From a bacterium (lineage in GTDB: Bacteria; JACRDZ01; JAJRWM01), in contig JAJRWM010000173.1 in the NCBI GenBank assembly GCA_024276815.1, positions 1-7,789 on the forward strand: DNA of 7,789 bases, written 5' to 3'. Below, piece after piece: positions 1 to 6,099 of the stretch. Under the pieces are notes generated by a model. The model worked only from the letters and a program-made list of their open reading frames with translations. It searched no databases and was not told the origin of the DNA. Made by a program: the position numbers and the translations under genes. The first letter of the stretch is position 1. Every line of letters begins with the position of its first letter.

Positions 1-99
1 CGGCGGATTGAAGCCACTGACAAGCAGATCGACCGGCTGGTCTATGAACTCTATGACCTCACAGATGAAGAAATAAAAATCGTCGAAGAAAACACCTGA
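1..99 (+). CDS. C-terminal end of a probable Eco57I/PglX-like DNA methyltransferase (partial)
   Basis: Reading frame 1 is open from the window edge to a TGA at 97-99 and gives 32 residues. The stretch DKQIDRLVYELYDLTDEEIK is highly charged and helical. A very similar tail (IDxLVYELYgLTeEEIxIVE) closes many adenine-specific DNA methyltransferases and fused restriction-methylation enzymes of the Eco57I/type IIG and BREX PglX kind, after their target-recognition domain. That match is from memory of the family; the catalytic NPPY motif would lie outside the window. The gene converges on the prenyl synthase with a 42-bp gap, in which I see no hairpin terminator. It is unlikely to be functionally linked to the flagellar genes. 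The reading frame is confident; the family is a reasonable inference from a short tail. Confidence 0.6.
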   Translation, partial: RRIEATDKQIDRLVYELYDLTDEEIKIVEENT

Positions 100-141
100 C
101 ACTCAACCACTATTTGGTCGGCAAACATACCGCTTGACCTG

Positions 142-1119
142 TCAGAAATCACGGGAGATGATGTAATCAGCGATGTTGTGCAGGATTTTGGTGGTTGGGC
201 CGTCCTGAACCCGCTCCAAACATTGGTGGGCTTTAAGAATGTGATCCTTGGCGATGAAAAGAGCGTACTCCACTCCCTCGTAACGATTGAGAAATTCGGA
301 AATATTGGCCCAGCTATAGTCGTCAATAGGTTGACCCAGAAAATCGCGGAGCTCCTTGCGGTCAGCTAAATTAGCCCGCTTCAGGGAAATTATCAGCGGC
401 AGGGTGAAATTACCTTCCCGGGCGTCATGACCCGCCGGCTTGCCCAGTTTCTTCGACGATGACATAATATCCAGAACATCGTCAGTTATCTGAAACGCTA
501 TCCCCAGATGATAACCATATCGAGTCATCCGCTTGACGTCGTCCGGCTCAAACCCCGCGATACAAGCGCCAAGACAACAACAGGCCGAAATTAACTGGGC
601 GGTCTTGGCCTCGATAACCTGGAAATATTCCTCCTCCGAAATATCAGGATTGCCACACAAAATAGCCTGCAACAACTCTCCCTTGGTCATCATCTTGGTA
701 GCCGTGACTACCGCCTCGACGATCCGTAAATCAGGGTCGGAAAGAATGGCCAGAAAAGCGCTGGAATATAAGAAATCACCTAGTAAAACCGCGAACTTGT
801 TGTGCCATTTATCATTTACCGCCTGCTGACCACGACGCAACTTCGCCTGGTCCACCACGTCGTCATGGATCAGAGTCGCCATGTGAATCTGCTCCACCAC
901 TACGCTGGCCCTGATCGCACGGGCGGAATCATAATCACCCAGACGCGCGACCAGCAACAAAAGAGCCGGACGCAACCGCTTGCCGCCGGCCTGCAAGGCA
1001 TGCAACGAAGCTTCCCTGATCTCAGGATGGCCGCACTGCGACTCCATGGCCGATCGCAATTCCGCTTCCACCCGTTTCAGTTCGCCGGCGATCGGCTTGA
1101 AAAGATTACTTATATCCAA
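142..1119 (-). CDS. Long-chain all-trans polyprenyl diphosphate synthase
   Basis: It condenses isopentenyl diphosphate units onto an allylic diphosphate to make a long prenyl chain, probably for menaquinone or ubiquinone. Numbered from the TTG start (325 aa): GGKRLRP at 45-51 binds IPP, the first aspartate-rich motif DDVVD is at 86-90, a KT pair at 172-173, the second motif DDVLD at 213-217, followed by GKPAGHD at 226-232 and TLPLI. The first motif has no two-residue insertion, unlike short-chain bacterial FPP synthases (IspA), and the residues four and five before it are Thr and Ala. Small residues there leave room for a long product, so it is HepT/IspB-like; chain length cannot be read further. 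An in-frame ATG at 1173 lies between the -35 and -10 boxes of the gene's own promoter. TTG at 1119 has AAGGGG five bases upstream, so I prefer it. The gene is monocistronic here. Confidence 0.92.
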   Translation of the reverse strand: MDISNLFKPIAGELKRVEAELRSAMESQCGHPEIREASLHALQAGGKRLRPALLLLVARLGDYDSARAIRASVVVEQIHMATLIHDDVVDQAKLRRGQQAVNDKWHNKFAVLLGDFLYSSAFLAILSDPDLRIVEAVVTATKMMTKGELLQAILCGNPDISEEEYFQVIEAKTAQLISACCCLGACIAGFEPDDVKRMTRYGYHLGIAFQITDDVLDIMSSSKKLGKPAGHDAREGNFTLPLIISLKRANLADRKELRDFLGQPIDDYSWANISEFLNRYEGVEYALFIAKDHILKAHQCLERVQDGPTTKILHNIADYIISRDF

Positions 1120-1154
1120 AACTACCCCTTGACTGAGACTGGGAAACAAGCTGA

Positions 1155-1184
1155 ATGATAGCACTGATTTCACCGACCTGTCAA
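1155..1184 (-). promoter_or_regulatory. Sigma-70-type promoter for the prenyl synthase gene
   Basis: On the minus strand the -35 box is TTGACA (1179-1184), a perfect consensus. After an 18-bp spacer comes TATCAT (1155-1160), one mismatch from TATAAT. Transcription would start near 1148, leaving a leader of about 30 nt that contains AAGGGG before TTG 1119. This supports the TTG start and suggests constitutive, housekeeping expression. It is predicted from sequence only. Confidence 0.65.
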
Positions 1185-1218
1185 AAGAATTAAGCTCAGC
1201 CGCCGTAACCGGGAAAGC

Positions 1219-1260
1219 CCCCTTTTGTCATTCCCGCGTACGCGGGAATGACAAAAGGGG
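1219..1260. repeat. Perfect 42-bp palindrome with GTCATTCCCGCG core
   Basis: The left arm CCCCTTTTGTCATTCCCGCG (1219-1238) and the right arm CGCGGGAATGACAAAAGGGG (1241-1260) are exact reverse complements around a central TA, so the whole element is a perfect palindrome. The core fits the ATTCCC-N8-GGGAAT pattern known from the neisserial dRS3 repeat, and related GTCATTCCCGCG repeats are scattered between genes in many bacteria. No T-run follows on either strand, and it sits upstream of both flanking genes, so it is not a terminator. It is most likely a dispersed REP- or MITE-like element. Copy number in this genome is unknown. Confidence 0.8.
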
Positions 1261-1295
1261 CGGAGGTTCCGCGATCTTGCCCGGGAGAAATTAAC

Positions 1296-1327
1296 GGCAA
1301 TTATTGCCGATTCTTTTCGCAATAATT
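1296..1327. promoter_or_regulatory. AT-rich dyad, candidate activator site for the sigma-54 promoter
   Basis: AATTATTGC (1299-1307) and GCAATAATT (1319-1327) are exact 9-bp inverted repeats with an 11-bp spacer, centred 20 bp apart, about two helical turns. The left arm is also part of a smaller palindrome, GGCAATTATTGCC (1296-1308). The element lies roughly 105-140 bp upstream of the predicted sigma-54 start, the usual range for sites of NtrC-family enhancer-binding proteins. The symmetry is seen directly; the regulatory role is inferred and no specific regulator is recognised. Confidence 0.4.
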
Positions 1328-1377
1328 ATTTCCAGGAACTCCCTGATTAAAATTTTAAAACTTTAACTGCTTATCAT

Positions 1378-1410
1378 GTTTGACTTGGTAGCGTTGGCGG
1401 TTTGACTTGG
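1378..1410 (+). repeat. Direct repeat of GTTTGACTTGG overlapping the sigma-54 -24 element
   Basis: The 11-mer GTTTGACTTGG occurs at 1378-1388 and 1400-1410, exactly 22 bp apart. The second copy supplies the TTGG of the -24 element. The first would place a -24-like GG at 1387-1388, but the -12 position ten bases later (1399-1400) reads GG rather than GC, so it is probably not an active promoter. The TTGACT inside each copy looks like a -35 box but has no fitting -10 box. Confidence 0.6.
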
Positions 1411-1424
1411 CACGTTCTTTGCTA
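1407..1424 (+). promoter_or_regulatory. Sigma-54 (RpoN) promoter for the flagellar operon
   Basis: The sequence TTGGCACGTTCTTTGCTA matches the sigma-54 consensus TGGCACG-N4-TTGCW. The invariant GG (1409-1410) and GC (1421-1422) are separated by exactly 10 bp. Transcription should start near 1434, about 25 nt before the flgF ATG. Sigma-54 control of rod, ring and hook genes is established in many polarly flagellated bacteria and requires an NtrC-type activator, which is not encoded in this window. Confidence 0.9.
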
Positions 1425-1458
1425 CTGGAAAGGCAACTCGACCAGAAAAGAGGTTGTT

Positions 1459-2256
1459 ATGTTAAGAGGACTTTATACGGCGGCTTCAGGTATGGTAGCC
1501 ACTCTCAGTGAAACCGACATTATCGCCAATAATCTGGCTAACGTCAATACTCCCGGCTACCAAAAAGATCAGATCGTCTACCGCTCGTTTTCCGATGAGC
1601 TGATCTCAAGAATAAACGATCCGTATTCCATTAATACTTCCCGGGCCGAAATCCAGGAACGACCCAAAATCGGACGGGTTGGTTCCGGGGTGATGGTCGA
1701 AGGCTCTTTTACCATATTTAATCAGGGTAAAGTTGAGGATACCGGCAACCCGTTCGACCTGGCTATTGAAGGAAACGGGTTTTTCGCGGTGAAAACCAAA
1801 GACGGGATCAAGTTCACCAGAAACGGCAGCTTTACCCTCAATGATGAAGGCTACCTGGTTACAACCGAAGGCAACCCGGTTCTGGGACAGCGCTATTTTG
1901 ACGAACCGCTCAGCCCGATCCGGTTCCCGAGGGGCAAAGAAGTGAAAATAGACCGCGAAGGCAAAATCTGGATTGACAAGGAAATAATCAATCAACTGGC
2001 GATTCGCGACTTCCCCAAACCATACCAACTGACCAAAATCGGCCGTGATTTGCTGGAGATTGCCGGCACGGGCAAACAAGCGCGTGATTTTACCCTGGAA
2101 CAAGGCTGGCTGGAAAAACCAGACGTCAGCGTGGTCAAGGAAATGGTTAATTTAATCAAGGCTTTCCGTGAATATGAAGCCAATTCCAAATGTGTGATAA
2201 CCAACGATCAAATATTAGCCAAAGCGGTTAATGATGTCGGACGGACAGTTGGCTAG
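1459..2256 (+). CDS. flgF: Flagellar proximal rod protein FlgF
   Basis: This is an axial protein of the periplasmic rod, secreted by the flagellar type III export apparatus, with no cleaved signal. The 265-aa product has the N-terminal rod motif LYTAASGM (5-12) and ANNLANVNTPGY (23-34), a central GNPFDLAIEGNGFFAV block, and the C-terminal amphipathic helix EMVNLIKAFREYEANSKCVI. Both terminal helices form the coiled D0 core shared by rod, hook and HAP proteins. It lacks the Tyr-Thr-rich 18-residue insert that marks FlgG, which supports FlgF. A longer frame from TTG 1402 would begin inside the sigma-54 promoter, upstream of the predicted transcript start, so ATG 1459 with AGAGG upstream is chosen. 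It is the first gene of the operon. Cys245 in the C-terminal helix is unusual for an axial protein. In Gram-positives the equivalent is often called FlhO. Confidence 0.9.
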   Translation: MLRGLYTAASGMVATLSETDIIANNLANVNTPGYQKDQIVYRSFSDELISRINDPYSINTSRAEIQERPKIGRVGSGVMVEGSFTIFNQGKVEDTGNPFDLAIEGNGFFAVKTKDGIKFTRNGSFTLNDEGYLVTTEGNPVLGQRYFDEPLSPIRFPRGKEVKIDREGKIWIDKEIINQLAIRDFPKPYQLTKIGRDLLEIAGTGKQARDFTLEQGWLEKPDVSVVKEMVNLIKAFREYEANSKCVITNDQILAKAVNDVGRTVG

Positions 2257-2283
2257 CCGTCAATATAAAAGAGGAGTTTACGC

Positions 2284-3069
2284 ATGATCAGAGCATTATG
2301 GACAGCAGCTTCAGGGATGATGGCGCAACAGCTTAATATGGATACCGTATCCAACAACCTGTCTAACGTCAATACGACCGGCTTTAAACGCAGCCGGGTC
2401 GATTTCCAGGACCTGCTTTATACCACTTTAAGGCCGGCCGGCACTACCGTCGCCCAGGGCATAACCGTGCCGACGGGGATCCAGGTCGGGCACGGCGTCC
2501 GGGCGGTTTCCACCCAGAAAATGTTTTCCCAGGGCGATTATATGGAAACGGAAAATCCGCTCGATGTCGTAATCGAGGGCAACGGGTTTTTCCAGGTGCT
2601 TTTACCGGACGGCAACATCGCCTATACCAGAGACGGAGCCTTCAAGCGCGATGGCGAAGGAAGAATGGTTACTTCGGACGGTTTCCCTCTGACCGATGAC
2701 ATCACTATTACGGGGGAAGCGGTCGCGGTCAGCATCGGCACCGACGGGACAGTTTCCGTAACTCTGCCGGATGGTACGATCAGCGAACAGGGCAATGTCA
2801 CCCTGGGTCGTGTCGTGAATTCGGCCGGGCTGAACGCTCTCGGACGCAACCTGTTCCAGCCAACCGACGCCAGCGGCGAGGTGGTGGTCGGAACGCCGGG
2901 GGAAGATGGTTTTGGCACCCTGGGGCAGGGTTTTCTGGAAATGTCAAACGTTAAGGTCGTGGAAGAAATGGTCAATATGATTGTGGCTCAGCGGGCTTAC
3001 GAAGTCAACTCCAAGGCGATAACGTCAGCGGACCAGATGCTGGGTATCGCCAATAATCTGAAAAGGTAG
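2284..3069 (+). CDS. flgG: Flagellar distal rod protein FlgG
   Basis: FlgG builds the distal rod that spans the periplasm through the P- and L-rings and joins the hook. The 261 aa match the family length almost exactly. Visible features are LWTAASGM (5-12), [15 protein letters not shown] (23-37), and the FlgG-specific segment at 46-63 that starts YTTLRPAG and ends ITVP. In Salmonella the corresponding insert keeps the rod straight and stiff. Then come [16 protein letters not shown] and the C-terminal coiled segment [20 protein letters not shown]. There is no signal peptide, as expected for type III export. GAGGAG lies seven bases before the ATG, and the gene starts 27 bp after flgF. FlgF and FlgG are paralogues and form a tandem pair here. 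Confidence 0.96.
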   Translation: MIRALWTAASGMMAQQLNMDTVSNNLSNVNTTGFKRSRVDFQDLLYTTLRPAGTTVAQGITVPTGIQVGHGVRAVSTQKMFSQGDYMETENPLDVVIEGNGFFQVLLPDGNIAYTRDGAFKRDGEGRMVTSDGFPLTDDITITGEAVAVSIGTDGTVSVTLPDGTISEQGNVTLGRVVNSAGLNALGRNLFQPTDASGEVVVGTPGEDGFGTLGQGFLEMSNVKVVEEMVNMIVAQRAYEVNSKAITSADQMLGIANNLKR

Positions 3070-3075
3070 TCAATA

Positions 3076-4068
3076 GTGTACGCTAAAAAAGTTCCCCGAC
3101 TTGTTATCATCAGCTTCTGGATACTAATCCTTTTACTGGCGCTGGCCAGAACCGCGCGGGCGGCAACGGTTATCAGTATTTCCCCGGAGGTGGAAGTGGA
3201 CAGTTCCTCAATAACCCTGAAGGATATTGCCCATATTGAGACCACCAATCCGTCATTTGCCCAGTCGTTGGGACAATTGCGTATCGGCAAAGCGCCCCGG
3301 TTGGGGGGAACCAAACGCTTGCCCAAAAGCTTCATCATTACCCGGCTCAAACAACTCAGGCTCAATCTTGATTCGCTGGATTTGAGGCTTCCCGATTATG
3401 TCAATATCAAGCGGCTCTCCAGCGAGATCAAGATCGAGGAAATCGCCCGGGTGGCCAAAGACGCGATCTTGAAGGCCATGGATTTTAAAGGACAGGATGT
3501 TCATATCCGCGTTAACAGCCTGACCGGAGAACTGGTCGTTCCCCAGGGAGAAGTCAGCTATCAGACCGCTCTTCCCTCGGATAAAAAGCTGATGGGGCGG
3601 CAGGTTATTCCCATTCAGGTTTTCGTGGACGGGCTGTTCTTCAAGAAAGTAAACGTCAGCCTGACGATTGAAATTTACGCGCCCGTCTGGGTCGCTGTGA
3701 ACAATCTTAAACGGCACCAGGTAATCGAACCCGGGGATATCAGACAAAAGAGAATGAAACTAAATGATCTGCTCGGTGAAAAACTGGTGACTGAAACTTC
3801 GCAGCTTGTTGGCTTCAGAACCAGGGTGCCTATCAGGGCGGGCAAGGCAATCAGCGCTTTTAAAATTGAAAAACTGCCCACGATCGAACGAGGCGACCGG
3901 ATCACGATCAAGGCGTTCCAGGACAACATCTCTCTTTTAACCTCCGGGCAGGCCCTGGAAAGCGGTAAGGTCGGCGAGTTGATCCGGGTCAAGTGTCTGA
4001 ATAACCAGAAGATGCTGATGACCCGGGTGGTCAGCAAGGATCTGGTGGAGCTTGAGGTGAGCAAATAA
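3076..4068 (+). CDS. flgA: Flagellar P-ring assembly chaperone FlgA
   Basis: FlgA is a periplasmic chaperone that helps FlgI polymerise into the P-ring around the rod. The 330-aa product has a Sec signal peptide: basic start KKVPR, hydrophobic core about 9-24, and likely cleavage after ARA at 29. The C-terminal half carries the SAF/FlgA fold from about residue 203 (PVWVAVNNLKRHQVIEPGDI) through VGFRTRVPIRAGKAI and the final GELIRVKCLNNQKMLMTRVV. It is longer than the roughly 219-aa enterobacterial protein because of an N-terminal domain, as is common outside Gammaproteobacteria. The start is GTG, six bases after the flgG stop; AAAGG upstream overlaps the end of flgG and is spaced rather far, so translation may be coupled. 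The stop overlaps the flgH start by one base. Confidence 0.9.
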   Translation: MYAKKVPRLVIISFWILILLLALARTARAATVISISPEVEVDSSSITLKDIAHIETTNPSFAQSLGQLRIGKAPRLGGTKRLPKSFIITRLKQLRLNLDSLDLRLPDYVNIKRLSSEIKIEEIARVAKDAILKAMDFKGQDVHIRVNSLTGELVVPQGEVSYQTALPSDKKLMGRQVIPIQVFVDGLFFKKVNVSLTIEIYAPVWVAVNNLKRHQVIEPGDIRQKRMKLNDLLGEKLVTETSQLVGFRTRVPIRAGKAISAFKIEKLPTIERGDRITIKAFQDNISLLTSGQALESGKVGELIRVKCLNNQKMLMTRVVSKDLVELEVSK

Positions 4069-4646
4069 TGAAAAAAATAATTCTCTTTATCTGCCTGATA
4101 TTAATTTTCAACCTGAACGCCGAAGCGGTTTCCGTCTGGCAGAACAGCAACCAAAAGGGGTTGTTCTCGGACAATAAGGCCGCCGCTGTGAATGATATTG
4201 TCACTATTATTATTGTGGAATCAACCAACGCGGTGAACAAGGCCAGTACCAAACTGTCCAAGGACAGCAGCGTCTCCGGCAGCGTCGGCACCGGTTACCT
4301 GGAAGCCAACCTGGGCTGGGGGAGCGGTTCGAAAGACAGCTTTAAAGGAAATGGCGAGACCACCCGCGAGAATACTCTCTCCGGCAAGATTACCGCCCAG
4401 GTGCAGACAGTGCTGCCTAACGGTAACCTGATAATTAAGGGTAGCCGCATGGTGATGCTCAACAAGGAAAAACAGCGCATGGTGATAACGGGGGTAATCA
4501 GGCCCAGGGATATTATGTCGGACAATTCCGTACTCTCAACCTTTGTCGCTGACGCGCAAATCGAATACGAAGGTAAAGGGGTTGTTTCCGAAAAAGCCAA
4601 CCCGGGAATGTTTACCAGGCTGTTAGGCTGGCTCTATATCTTTTAG
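4068..4646 (+). CDS. flgH: Flagellar L-ring protein FlgH, without an obvious lipobox
   Basis: FlgH forms the outer-membrane L-ring through which the rod passes. The 192-aa product shows the family signature in the second half: SGKITAQVQTVLPNGNLIIK, then GVIRPRDIMSDNSVLSTFVADAQIEYEGKG and a GMFTRLLGWLYIF tail. The N-terminus is a signal peptide with cleavage most likely after AEA (residue 20), giving a mature start VSVWQ. Most FlgH proteins are lipoproteins with a cysteine after an L-x-[GA] lipobox. The only cysteine here, Cys9, lies in the hydrophobic core and is preceded by Ile, so acylation looks unlikely. The ATG shares its A with the flgA TAA, and GAGGTGA is well spaced. The end overlaps a 19-bp tandem duplication. 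Confidence 0.93.
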   Translation: MKKIILFICLILIFNLNAEAVSVWQNSNQKGLFSDNKAAAVNDIVTIIIVESTNAVNKASTKLSKDSSVSGSVGTGYLEANLGWGSGSKDSFKGNGETTRENTLSGKITAQVQTVLPNGNLIIKGSRMVMLNKEKQRMVITGVIRPRDIMSDNSVLSTFVADAQIEYEGKGVVSEKANPGMFTRLLGWLYIF

Positions 4647-4676
4647 GAGTTTTTAATTCTTTTAGGAGTTTTTAAT
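4639..4676 (+). repeat. Exact 19-bp tandem duplication spanning the flgH stop and flgI SD
   Basis: The unit TCTTTTAGGAGTTTTTAAT occurs twice head to tail, at 4639-4657 and 4658-4676, with no mismatches. The first copy contains the flgH stop codon TAG (4644-4646) and an SD-like AGGAG. The second contains the AGGAG that serves flgI and supplies the first two bases of its ATG. Both copies are identical, which suggests a recent duplication. Confidence 0.95.
4664..4668 (+). promoter_or_regulatory. flgI ribosome binding site, second of two identical copies
   Basis: AGGAG lies six bases before the flgI ATG at 4675, which is good spacing. The upstream twin at 4645-4649 lies too far from any start codon, because the base that completes ATG in the second copy is T in the first (AATT). 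Ribosomes could still bind the idle copy, so it may act as a standby or decoy site; that is inference. Confidence 0.7.
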
Positions 4677-5754
4677 GCGAAGTAAATTTATCGGCATATT
4701 TTTTATAACCCTGGCGCTAGTCGTCAATGTCCGGGTCAGCGCACTGGTCAAAATAAAAAACCTGACCTCGATACGGGGAGCGCAGGATAACCAGTTAATC
4801 GGTTACGGACTGGTGGTCGGGCTGAAAGGCACCGGCGACAACGATATCTCCACCATTCAGGCGGTGGCCAATATGCTGAACAATTTTGGCCTGACAGTTG
4901 ACGCCGGCGATCTGAAACTCAAAAATACCGCGGCGGTCATTGTTACGGCGACCTTGCCGGCCTTTACCAAAGTCGGCGCCAAACTGGACGTTACCGTTTC
5001 TTCCTATGCCGGGGCCAAGAGCCTGCAGGGCGGTGTGCTGTTGCAGACGCCTTTGGTCGGGGCTGATAAAAAAGTTTACGCCGTCGCCCAGGGAGCGGTT
5101 TCCATCGGCGGCTTTAATTTTGGCCAGGGCGGACGAGGTAGCCAGAAAAACCATGAACAGGTCGGACGAGTGCCCGGCGGCGGGTTCGTCGAGAATATGG
5201 TGCCCACCTATTTTACGGAAAACGGCACGGTCTCTCTTTTACTGAAAGACTCGGACCCCCAAACCGCTGTTAACATAGCCGGCAAGATCAACGCCACCTT
5301 CGATTTGCCTATAGCCGAGGTGACTGATCCGGCTGAAGTGCGGATACGGGTGCCCGGACAGTTCCGGGGCCGGGAAGTGGCCATGCTGGCCTTGATTGGC
5401 GATTTGGAAGTGGAAACGTCCGCCAAGGCGCTGATTGTCATAAACGAACGCACCGGCACTGTTGTTATGGGACAGGATGTGGTGATTAACACGGTCGCGG
5501 TCAGCCACGGCAGTCTCAGCCTGACGGTGAAAGCCAAAACGGGCGGCGCCGGGACGGTCGAACCGGGACAGGAACAAGGCGGCGGCGGAGACAGCGAAGA
5601 GAAAAAGCGAGTGGTCTTGCTTGACGAGGGAACCACTATCGCCGGGATTGTCAAGGTGCTCAACTCCATCGGGGTGACGCCCAAGGACATGATCGCTATC
5701 TTTCAGGCCATGCGGGTAAGCGGCGCTTTGAAAGCGGACCTTATCCTGATGTGA
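4675..5754 (+). CDS. flgI: Flagellar P-ring protein FlgI
   Basis: FlgI is the periplasmic P-ring subunit that forms the peptidoglycan-associated bushing of the basal body. The 359-aa product starts with a Sec signal peptide (hydrophobic core 5-19, likely cleavage after VSA at 23). The strongly conserved mature start follows: VKIKNLTSIRGAQDNQLIGY, then GLVVGLKGTGDN. Later signatures are PVGGGF-like VPGGGFVENMVP, the PETAVNIA-like PQTAVNIAGKIN, and the C-terminal block TTIAGIVKVLNSIGVTPKDMIAI ending GALKADLILM, the last given here in pieces from one continuous region. A Gly- and Glu-rich low-complexity linker occupies about 289-311, where the family varies. The protein has no cysteine, so the intramolecular disulfide described for the E. 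coli protein cannot form. It depends on FlgA, encoded two genes upstream. Confidence 0.96.
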   Translation: MRSKFIGIFFITLALVVNVRVSALVKIKNLTSIRGAQDNQLIGYGLVVGLKGTGDNDISTIQAVANMLNNFGLTVDAGDLKLKNTAAVIVTATLPAFTKVGAKLDVTVSSYAGAKSLQGGVLLQTPLVGADKKVYAVAQGAVSIGGFNFGQGGRGSQKNHEQVGRVPGGGFVENMVPTYFTENGTVSLLLKDSDPQTAVNIAGKINATFDLPIAEVTDPAEVRIRVPGQFRGREVAMLALIGDLEVETSAKALIVINERTGTVVMGQDVVINTVAVSHGSLSLTVKAKTGGAGTVEPGQEQGGGGDSEEKKRVVLLDEGTTIAGIVKVLNSIGVTPKDMIAIFQAMRVSGALKADLILM

Positions 5755-5766
5755 AAGGTTGTTGGT

Positions 5767-6099
5767 ATGAGTATTGCTTTAAGCGGCGTTGTCAGCGCTC
5801 TGTCGGGAACGCGGAATGATCATAACATTAATAAAGCCAAAAGAATCCAAAATGGTTTAAAAAAGGAACAGGATAATAAGAAACTTTGGCAGGCTTGCGT
5901 GGATTTTGAAGCGATTTTCATCAACCAGATGTTAACGCAGATGCGAAAAACCGTGCCGAAATCAGATTTCCTGGGAAACACGTCCGAGGAAAAAATATTT
6001 CGGGGCATGCTGGATGAGAAACTGAGCGAGGAGAGCGCCAAAGGGGGTAGACTGGGGATTGCCAAGATGATGTATAATGAACTAAGGATCAAAAAATAA
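5767..6099 (+). CDS. flgJ: Single-domain FlgJ-type rod assembly protein
   Basis: The 110-aa product corresponds to the N-terminal rod-cap domain of FlgJ, which scaffolds rod assembly. Recognisable parts are FEAIFINQMLTQMRKTVP (47-64) and the C-terminal GGRLGIAKMMYNEL (93-106). The first 40 residues are polar and low in complexity, as usual for type III exported proteins. Enterobacterial FlgJ is about 313 aa because a C-terminal muramidase domain is fused to it. That domain is absent here and no separate lytic enzyme is encoded in the window, so the hole in the peptidoglycan must be made by an enzyme from elsewhere. The gene begins 12 bp after flgI, with GAAAGG as SD, and its position directly after flgI is the classical one. 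Confidence 0.88.
   Translation: MSIALSGVVSALSGTRNDHNINKAKRIQNGLKKEQDNKKLWQACVDFEAIFINQMLTQMRKTVPKSDFLGNTSEEKIFRGMLDEKLSEESAKGGRLGIAKMMYNELRIKK

Larger units (their letters stand above)
1120..1458. other. Divergent intergenic regulatory region
   Basis: These 339 bp separate the leftward prenyl synthase gene from the rightward flagellar operon and contain no credible gene. From left to right they hold the synthase leader and sigma-70-type promoter (1155-1184), a 42-bp palindrome (1219-1260), an AT-rich dyad (1296-1327), an A/T-tract segment around TTAAAATTTTAA (1347-1358), a repeated GTTTGACTTGG element (1378-1410), a sigma-54 promoter (1407-1424) and the flgF leader with its SD. Confidence 0.85.

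Noticed and set aside
100-141. Bidirectional terminator between the convergent genes
   Set aside because: No stable inverted repeat with flanking T-runs could be found in these 42 bp.
51-326. Minus-strand frame of 91 codons overlapping the synthase end and the left partial gene
   Set aside because: It overlaps two better-supported genes, and its Ser/Thr-rich composition is typical of an out-of-frame shadow.
802-1158. Plus-strand frame of 118 codons opposite the prenyl synthase
   Set aside because: It has no family motifs and lies antisense to a gene with all conserved aspartate-rich motifs in place.
1219-1260. Rho-independent terminator
   Set aside because: The stem is strong, but no T-run follows on either strand and the element lies upstream of both flanking genes, so there is no transcript for it to end.
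1380-1430. Sigma-70 promoter from the TTGACT boxes upstream of flgF
   Set aside because: No acceptable -10 box is found 16-18 bp downstream of either TTGACT; the overlapping sigma-54 match is far stronger.
3253-3747. Minus-strand frame of 164 codons inside flgA
   Set aside because: flgA in the other strand has a signal peptide and SAF domain; the antisense product shows no recognisable domain.
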